Assembly: GCA_964360375.1 (NCBI GenBank)
Contig: CAYHWG010000035.1
Location: 1 to 10,838 of the forward strand
From: XYB2-FULL-45-11 sp964360375
GTDB lineage: Bacteria; Patescibacteriota; Patescibacteriia; UBA9934; GWF2-40-263
DNA: 10,838 bases
Direction of reading: 5' to 3'
The position numbers were made by a program, and so were the translations under genes. Shown piece by piece: positions 6,127-10,838 of the stretch. The notes under the pieces were generated by a model, which was not told the DNA's origin, did no database searches, and saw nothing but the letters and a program-made list of their open reading frames with translations. The stretch's first letter is position 1, and the number at the start of each line of letters is the position of its first letter.

Positions 6127-7233
6127 TTAGGGTTTGGATTCTTGTGCGTGCACATGTGCTTTCGCCGCAATATCATCAAGCGCAAGTGTATAAAGTATGG
6201 ATTCGGGAATTTCTTGCTTCTTTTTCTCTGCATGCTCGTAAAGGGCAAGAACAGTAACACCTGCATCTGCAAGTGTTGTTGGCAACAATTCGCGTTTTTG
6301 TTTCCAAATTTTTTTTGCTTTAGTATACGCAAATCCCGCCATTTCAAACGTCCGTACCGCTTGTCTCAATGCCTGTCGATCTGTATCGGAAGAACGACCT
6401 TGTTTCATGCGTGTTAAAATTTCATCTCGTTGTTTTTGTGCCTTTCGTTCTGCAATATGATGCCGAACCATCTCATTCCAATCATCGGTTCCCAAATCAA
6501 CTTTTGGAAATGCCTCTTTAATTTTTCTCTCCAAAGAAACACTTCCACTCGCATAATCCAAAATAGCAAGGCCAAATTGGCCATACTTTTTTTGTAAAGC
6601 GCGCAAACGCAGTGCTGCAAGTTTTACTGCCGTATCTGTGTTGTGTAAATCATCGGTTGAATTCAATTCAATCGCTGATCCAAAACAAGCCGTGGCATCT
6701 TTTGCCGCTTCGAGAGCTGTATCAAACGTCATTTGATACGGTCCATGCACATCTGTATCTTGTCGATCTACCTTCTCTTTAAACTGACTTTCGATGAATC
6801 CAATGCCGATTAAAATACGTTCCGGGACACCGGTCTTCTTCGAAGCGTCTTGAATTTTTTTTTCTGTGAGAGCCCATGTTTCAACGTCTCGACACGCAGA
6901 AAAATATTTCTTTTCTTGTGTCGCGTCGTGATACCGATTCTTTTGAACATTCTTTGCAGCTTCCGTCATCGCGAAAACAATATTTTCTTGAGATTGTTTA
7001 TGCTTTTGTAATTCAGCTTCAATCGGATGCTCTGCACAAAAAAGAGGATCTTGTTCTAGAACGCTTTCTTTTTCAGGAGAAACCACTGTGTTTGAAGACG
7101 CGTCAGGTTTTAGCTCTTCGTTGGTTGGGTTCATTTCACTCGGTTTTTTTGCTTGTTCCAACAAAAGACCCCCTCCGCCTAACGCAAGCAATCCTGCAAC
7201 AATTTTAGGCAAAAAACGACGCTCTTTTTTCAT
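6127..7233 (-). CDS. Membrane-anchored lytic-transglycosylase-like (SLT/lysozyme fold) protein
   Basis: 368 residues from the ATG at 7233. A basic start (KKERRFLPK) and a hydrophobic stretch at 11-25 act as membrane anchor or signal peptide; residues 29-60 form a polar linker. The core resembles soluble lytic transglycosylase domains: SKKTGVPERILIGIGFIESQF at 131-151, with E148 as candidate catalytic acid; HGPYQM at 163-168 in the place of the family G-x-x-Q motif; and a Leu/Ala-rich helix then YGQFGLAILDYASG at 217-230. The family cleaves glycan strands of peptidoglycan outside the membrane, which fits its place between murD and murE. The rest (about 255-368) is charged and helical, function unknown. 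An alternative TTG start at 7254 would overlap murD by 17 nt; GGAG lies only 3 nt before it, so I prefer the ATG, 4 nt past the murD stop. Confidence 0.75.
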   Translation of the reverse strand: MKKERRFLPKIVAGLLALGGGGLLLEQAKKPSEMNPTNEELKPDASSNTVVSPEKESVLEQDPLFCAEHPIEAELQKHKQSQENIVFAMTEAAKNVQKNRYHDATQEKKYFSACRDVETWALTEKKIQDASKKTGVPERILIGIGFIESQFKEKVDRQDTDVHGPYQMTFDTALEAAKDATACFGSAIELNSTDDLHNTDTAVKLAALRLRALQKKYGQFGLAILDYASGSVSLERKIKEAFPKVDLGTDDWNEMVRHHIAERKAQKQRDEILTRMKQGRSSDTDRQALRQAVRTFEMAGFAYTKAKKIWKQKRELLPTTLADAGVTVLALYEHAEKKKQEIPESILYTLALDDIAAKAHVHAQESKP

Positions 7234-7237
7234 AGCT

Positions 7238-8728
7238 TTAGGTGACGACTTCAATTTCTCCTTTTCCGCTCTTTTTCATCAGATCGGCTACGATTTTTTC
7301 AAACTGCTCACCGCGATCAAATTCATTTTTGAAGATGCCAAAACTTGCTGTCCCAGGAGAAAGAAGAATCGTGTCTCCGAGTGTTGCAACGGCTTGCGCG
7401 GCTTCAAGCGCTTTTTGCATAGAATCCACGCGTGTATGTGGAACGTCGCCAATGGATTTTTCAACATCATCAGTCGCCGTTCCATCGAATAAGACCACAA
7501 ATTTGCATTCTTTTTTCACAACCTCACCCATCTGTTCAAAGAAAAGTTTTTTGGACGCTCCGCCTGCAAGGAGAATAATGTTTCCGCTGTTTCCAAAATG
7601 TTTCAGTGCGGCAATGGTTCCGTCCGGACTCGTCGCGGTTGTGTCGTTTACATACAAAACACCCTCTACTTCACCGATCACTTGTTGTCTGCCCGGAAGT
7701 CCCGCAAATGTTTTTAACGTCTCACGAATATCCGCGTCATTCACACCTGCAATATGCGCGGCGAGTGCAGCAGGCAAAACATTTGATAAATTATGTTCTC
7801 CAGCAAGGGCGACTTCGGACACATTTGCAAACGTCGCAGGCGCACCATCCACATTCCATTTCAAATCTGATCCGTCTCGATACACACCGATCTTTCCCTG
7901 TTCAAGTGGAGTGTGAGAAAACCAATATAGATGTTTTGAGACAGCGCGTGACGCAATCTCTGTTGTTATTTCTTGATCTGCGTTTAAAATAGCGATCTGA
8001 TTTTGCGTCTGAACCTTAAAAATAATCTCTTTTGCTGAAATGTAATCTTCAAAAGAAGTGTAACGATCCAAATGATCTTTGTACGCGTTTGTGAGGATGG
8101 CAATATCGGGACCCTTGCCAAGATCCTGAATACTCTCAAGAAGCCAAGAAGAAAGTTCAAGCACGATCGGCACAGGCGATTTCTCGAGAAGAAGCCAATC
8201 AAGATCTTCAAGGGGCGAGCGGGTGATGTTTCCAGCAATAACCGTCTTTGGATTCATCCGACGCAACATTTCTCCAAGAAGAGTTGTCGTTGTGGATTTT
8301 CCACGTGTTCCTGTGATGGAATAAATGGGAAATGGGCAATAACGAAAAAACAAAGAAATATCACTTTCCACGTGAATCCCTTCTTTTTTTGCAAGCTGAA
8401 CAAATTCCGATTCACGCGCCACGCCCGGATTTTGCATCACAAGATCCACGTTTGTGAAATCATCGGCGTGATGCTCGCCCAAAACAAAGACGGGCGCATA
8501 AATATCTCGATTTGGATGGGTATTTTTGTATTCGGTATACCACTTCATGATTTCCTCCACAGACTCTTTCAAATCTTTTTCAGATTTCAGATCTGTAATC
8601 ACAATTTGCGCCCCGTGACGCATAAGCCATTTTGCCGCTCCAACGCCGCTCCCCTGCTTAAAACGTCCAAGGCCCATAACCGTTACCATGGCATCTTGAA
8701 AATTTTCTATTTTTGAGAGATCTAACAT
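7238..8728 (-). CDS. murD: UDP-N-acetylmuramoyl-L-alanine:D-glutamate ligase
   Basis: A 496-residue MurD, which adds D-Glu to UDP-MurNAc-L-Ala with ATP in the cytoplasm. Domain 1 (1-135) is a Rossmann-like region with TVMGLGRFKQGSGVG at 16-30 and NPGVAR at 100-105. The central domain has P-loop GTRGKST (140-146), where family members normally carry Asn before GKS; ELSSWLL (191-197); and DHLDRYTSFEDYISAKE (218-234), with K233 as the expected carbamylated lysine. Then come GEHNLSNV (310-317) and LPGRQQ (344-349). The C-terminal domain has NDTTATS (361-367, usually DSKATN), LLAGGASKK (386-394) and SPGTASFGIFKNEFDRG (457-473), which matches the D-Glu-binding segment. The ATG lies 11 nt past the glycosyltransferase stop. 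The protein is somewhat longer than the usual 440-450 residues, mainly in domain 1. Confidence 0.92.
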   Translation of the reverse strand: MLDLSKIENFQDAMVTVMGLGRFKQGSGVGAAKWLMRHGAQIVITDLKSEKDLKESVEEIMKWYTEYKNTHPNRDIYAPVFVLGEHHADDFTNVDLVMQNPGVARESEFVQLAKKEGIHVESDISLFFRYCPFPIYSITGTRGKSTTTTLLGEMLRRMNPKTVIAGNITRSPLEDLDWLLLEKSPVPIVLELSSWLLESIQDLGKGPDIAILTNAYKDHLDRYTSFEDYISAKEIIFKVQTQNQIAILNADQEITTEIASRAVSKHLYWFSHTPLEQGKIGVYRDGSDLKWNVDGAPATFANVSEVALAGEHNLSNVLPAALAAHIAGVNDADIRETLKTFAGLPGRQQVIGEVEGVLYVNDTTATSPDGTIAALKHFGNSGNIILLAGGASKKLFFEQMGEVVKKECKFVVLFDGTATDDVEKSIGDVPHTRVDSMQKALEAAQAVATLGDTILLSPGTASFGIFKNEFDRGEQFEKIVADLMKKSGKGEIEVVT

Positions 8729-8739
8729 ACAAGACTATT

Positions 8740-9378
8740 TTAAACAATTTTTACGGTGATGATCGCCCGTAAAATTTCAGCCGTCATCGACAGATATTGT
8801 ACCACAGCTCTAAAAAAATGGACTTTTTGATATTTTCGACGAATAGATAACCCTTGTAAACGGATAATGCCGGCTTTATATCGCAAAGAACGACACGATT
8901 TATTGATCGCGATTTCCACCATAAAACCATGCATGTATTTTTGTGGAATCGCTTCGATGATGTCGCGAGTTATAGCACGTTCACCGCTTATTTTTGGGAG
9001 AAAGCGGGCCCATGTGGTAAAAAATCTTCCTCGATCAACGAGTCCGACCATCATCTTACAATCATCCTTCAATACAGGCTGAATCAACGATTCAATGTGT
9101 TGAACCGTAATTCCCATCAAATCTGCATCCAAAAATACAATAATGTCTGCATCGGTTTTTTGAAATCCATACAGCATCGCTTGTCCCTTTCCTCCGTTTT
9201 GAGAAAGTTGATAAACGTGTGCCCCTGCATTTTTGGCTCTTTGTTCTGTGTTATCCGTCGAGCCATCTGAAATAACGATCACCTCTTGTGCCATTTTACA
9301 TTGACACGCGATACGCACCACGTTTTCTATGGTTTTTTCCTCATTATAGGCAGGAATGATGATGCTTATTTTTTTCAT
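8740..9378 (-). CDS. Glycosyltransferase family 2
   Basis: A 212-residue GT-A glycosyltransferase. It opens with SIIIPAYNEEKTI (5-17), the nucleotide-sugar-binding strand and turn of GT2 enzymes, followed by SDGSTDNT (37-44), NGGKGQAM (61-68) and the metal-binding FLDADL (82-87). A later SGERAITRDI (131-140) probably belongs to the acceptor site. The C-terminal segment at about 186-212 is amphipathic or hydrophobic and could touch the membrane, but there is no clear multi-pass domain. It resembles polyprenyl-phosphate sugar transferases and GpgS-like enzymes; substrate and product cannot be read from sequence. The gene is 5 nt downstream of the unknown gene and 11 nt upstream of murD, so envelope glycan or lipid-linked sugar synthesis is a reasonable inference. 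No Shine-Dalgarno precedes the ATG. Confidence 0.87.
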   Translation of the reverse strand: MKKISIIIPAYNEEKTIENVVRIACQCKMAQEVIVISDGSTDNTEQRAKNAGAHVYQLSQNGGKGQAMLYGFQKTDADIIVFLDADLMGITVQHIESLIQPVLKDDCKMMVGLVDRGRFFTTWARFLPKISGERAITRDIIEAIPQKYMHGFMVEIAINKSCRSLRYKAGIIRLQGLSIRRKYQKVHFFRAVVQYLSMTAEILRAIITVKIV

Positions 9379-9383
9379 AGAGA

Positions 9384-10070
9384 TTAAAAAGTTTTTCCTG
9401 CAAATCCATCACGACGTCGCTTCATGCGCGAAAGAAGTTCGTGAAAAACACGTTCAAATTGCTTTCCAACCTTTTTATAAGGCCCAAACAAGATCGAATC
9501 ATCTAAAACGAGCAAAGAAAGAGACCCGAGTACGCGCTCAAGATAAACAAGCGCAAGACGACACTCTTTTTCTGCCATCTCTTTTGAAAAGGCATCCTCC
9601 TCGCGATCTTCTTGAATCACGACCGAAAGTTTGATGGGAACAAGTTTTACATTTAATAAAACGCGAAAAGCTGGTTCTCGAAAAAAAACCTGAGACAGAT
9701 AGTACGATTGTGCGATCAAAAAGAGTCCATCCGCCCATCGATACACCTGCTCATAAAACACGGGACGTTTATTTTGATGAAATAAATCTTTTAACATCGG
9801 TTCTTCAAAAATAAAATCTTCTGAGCCTGTTTCTGAAAAACGTGTGGAAAAGATCTGTTTTGTTTTTTCTTCAAACCGTTTATTCGACTCTTCCTCTGTA
9901 TCCACCTGTTCTTGAATCAATAATTGTTCCATGGTTAATTCAAAAACATCTTTTTCCTGTTTTGGCTGTTCCTGTTGACCATAGACACGATAAATTTCAT
10001 CGACATCTTCTTCCAAGAGATCGACTTCATTACGTTCAAACATAAATGGAGACTCTGATTCAAGCGACAT
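9384..10070 (-). CDS. Hypothetical helical protein next to the translin-like gene
   Basis: 228 residues; I do not recognise the family. The first 95 or so residues are strongly acidic (Glu/Asp/Gln-rich) and probably disordered or in loose helices, with a possible second start at Met10. Residues about 103-225 look like four amphipathic helices: FYEQVYRWADGLFLIAQSYY, FRVLLNVKLVPIKLSVVI, AEKECRLALVYLERVLGSLS and KQFERVFHELLSRMKRR. The tail (RMKRRRDGFAGKTF) is basic. No signal peptide or clear membrane span is seen, so a cytoplasmic location is likely. It lies 5 nt after the translin-like stop and 5 nt before the glycosyltransferase, all on one strand, which suggests one transcript. Its helical C-terminal half could pack with the all-helical translin protein, but that is only a hypothesis from position. 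Confidence 0.7.
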   Translation of the reverse strand: MSLESESPFMFERNEVDLLEEDVDEIYRVYGQQEQPKQEKDVFELTMEQLLIQEQVDTEEESNKRFEEKTKQIFSTRFSETGSEDFIFEEPMLKDLFHQNKRPVFYEQVYRWADGLFLIAQSYYLSQVFFREPAFRVLLNVKLVPIKLSVVIQEDREEDAFSKEMAEKECRLALVYLERVLGSLSLLVLDDSILFGPYKKVGKQFERVFHELLSRMKRRRDGFAGKTF

Positions 10071-10075
10071 ACATC

Positions 10076-10651
10076 TTATTTGCTACGAAGTGCGAGTTCG
10101 TACATCATCTCCTCAAGCGTGCGCAAATTCTTTTTTGCTTGATCAAATTTTGTCCGAAGATATCCCGTCAGATCCAAATCGAGCATGAAGTCGATGATCA
10201 TCGCAACCGTCTCGCGAGCGCGTGAAGCCTCTGGGGTGTTTCCTTCTGTGACGTGTTTCATTGCGTAACGAACAATCTCTCCCGTACAATCCGAAAGTCC
10301 GCCAAGATAAACGGACGGTTCCATCGCGCGCGGCGCAATATGATCGAGCGATTCCCGTTGAACGTACAATAAAAAGAGCTGCGCTTCCGCATACTCCTCA
10401 AGCGCAGCACGAAACGAACCTTCTTCTTTGAGCGAAGCATTTGCAGAAAATAATTTTTCACATTGTACAAACAATACATCAGCTTCGTGTAACAAATGAA
10501 CAGCGGATTTTAAATCTGCACGATGCAACGCAAAAATAGCTCGTTTCGATTTACTTAACGCTTCGTTTGCGGTTTGCATGCATTTACGACGATCCGCTTC
10601 ACGCGATTGATACTGTTTTTTTATCCGAAGAAAAAGAGGAGGATTTTTCAT
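10076..10651 (-). CDS. Translin/TRAX-family RNA-binding protein, possible RNase
   Basis: 191 residues from the ATG at 10651, all helical, matching the translin superfamily (COG2178). Diagnostic segments are SKRAIFALHRAD (35-46) with HLLHEAD, LEEYAEAQLF (84-93), which matches the TRAX EYVEA segment, and YLGGLSDCTGEIVRYA (115-130), which matches LLGVADLTGELMR. TRAX, the nuclease subunit of eukaryotic C3PO, uses two Glu spaced by three and an Asp/Glu pair spaced by four. Here E86/E89 and D121/E125 occupy these places, so a metal-dependent RNase is plausible. Archaeal relatives form hollow octamers around RNA; function in bacteria is little known. An in-frame ATG at 10693 would add 14 residues, but a -10-like TATACT lies between the two starts, so I prefer 10651. 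It is the first protein gene after tRNA-Lys. Confidence 0.85.
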   Translation of the reverse strand: MKNPPLFLRIKKQYQSREADRRKCMQTANEALSKSKRAIFALHRADLKSAVHLLHEADVLFVQCEKLFSANASLKEEGSFRAALEEYAEAQLFLLYVQRESLDHIAPRAMEPSVYLGGLSDCTGEIVRYAMKHVTEGNTPEASRARETVAMIIDFMLDLDLTGYLRTKFDQAKKNLRTLEEMMYELALRSK

Positions 10652-10665
10652 ATAATGATAGGGCA

Positions 10666-10671
10666 AGTATA
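10666..10671 (-). promoter_or_regulatory. -10 box upstream of the translin-like gene
   Basis: TATACT on the minus strand, 14 nt before the ATG at 10651, five of six to the -10 consensus. The -35 region at 17-nt spacing (TGTGCA) is weak, three of six. It follows the tRNA-Lys terminator, so a new transcript covering the translin-like gene and downstream envelope genes is expected to start here, with a leader of roughly 8 nt. Confidence 0.4.
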
Positions 10672-10728
10672 GCTTGATTGAAAAAAAATGCACATGGCAT
10701 GTTTTGAAACCGATAAATCAAATGAAAC

Positions 10729-10761
10729 AAAAAAGATCGAACGTGATGTTCCATCTTTTTT
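10729..10761 (-). terminator. Rho-independent terminator after tRNA-Lys
   Basis: An inverted repeat pairs GATCGAAC (10735-10742) with GTTCCATC (10748-10755), with one mismatch and a 5-nt loop. It is flanked by an A-run (10729-10734) and a T-run (10756-10761), which extend the stem and give a U-tract in the minus direction. It starts directly at the CCA end of tRNA-Lys and separates that gene from the translin-like transcript. Confidence 0.75.
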
Positions 10762-10836
10762 TGGTGCGCCGGGCGGGGATCGGACCCGCGACCTTGGGCT
10801 TAAAAGGCCCCTGCTCTACCACTGAGCTACCAGCGC
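10762..10836 (-). tRNA. tRNA-Lys (anticodon TTT)
   Basis: A 75-nt tRNA on the minus strand with CCA encoded. Acceptor GCGCTGG pairs with CCGGCGC (one U-G pair), and the discriminator is A. The D arm is GCTC/GAGC with loop AGTGGTA. The anticodon loop CTTTTAA gives anticodon TTT, which reads AAA and AAG lysine codons. The T arm is GCGGG-TCCGATC-CCCGC. G27 faces A43 at the top of the anticodon stem, a purine-purine mismatch at the same position as in the tRNA-Thr of this window. Its promoter would lie beyond the right edge. Confidence 0.94.
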
Positions 10837-10838
10837 AT

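Noticed and set aside
7234..7254. TTG start that would extend the transglycosylase-like protein into murD
   Set aside because: The GGAG before it is only 3 nt away and is explained by murD coding sequence; the ATG at 7233 leads directly into the basic/hydrophobic anchor.
10652..10693. Upstream ATG that would add 14 residues to the translin-like protein
   Set aside because: A -10-like TATACT lies between it and the chosen start, and the extra residues do not look like family sequence.

Overview
Organism. The window looks like bacterial DNA from the Candidate Phyla Radiation (Patescibacteria), most likely the Parcubacteria side. The reasons are a MurE ligase that lacks the usual N-terminal UDP-binding domain, a MurD with a GTRGKST P-loop, a translin-family protein, a large Ser/Thr/Gly-rich secreted protein built from Ig-like domains, and compact gene packing with almost no Shine-Dalgarno sequences. 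TGA serves as a stop codon (parvulin-like gene and murE), which argues for code 11 and against the TGA=Gly code of Gracilibacteria/Absconditabacteria. The lineage call is inference from protein character; no marker gene is present.

Layout. Every gene I accept is on the minus strand, so the biological order runs from high to low coordinates: tRNA-Lys(TTT) with its terminator (10836-10729); a translin/TRAX-like protein; an unrecognised helical protein; a family 2 glycosyltransferase; MurD; a membrane-anchored lytic-transglycosylase-like protein; a 161-bp MITE-like insertion; MurE; an FtsB/DivIC division protein; a membrane-anchored parvulin-like chaperone; tRNA-Thr(CGT) and its terminator (3109-2995); a second 161-bp MITE-like copy; and a very large secreted multi-domain protein that runs off the left edge.

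How it works together. From 9378 to 3137 this is a cell-envelope and division cluster: two Mur ligases of peptidoglycan precursor synthesis, a peptidoglycan-cleaving enzyme, a septum protein, a glycosyltransferase and an extracytoplasmic folding factor. Gaps are mostly 4-14 nt, with one ATGA overlap (murE/ftsB). tRNA-Thr follows only 27 nt after the last gene and has no clear promoter, so it may be read from the same transcript.

Most notable points. (1) Two copies of a structured MITE-like element with terminal inverted repeats; one copy has a perfect 5-bp target duplication (ACTTA), and the other sits at the murE promoter, where its end may supply the -35 box. (2) A bacterial translin/TRAX homologue that keeps all four residues corresponding to the TRAX nuclease site. 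(3) MurE without domain 1 and without the DNPR motif. (4) A near-leaderless murE start with a TGGTATAAT promoter. I did not find a clearly undescribed multi-gene system; the translin gene with its unknown neighbour is the best lead.
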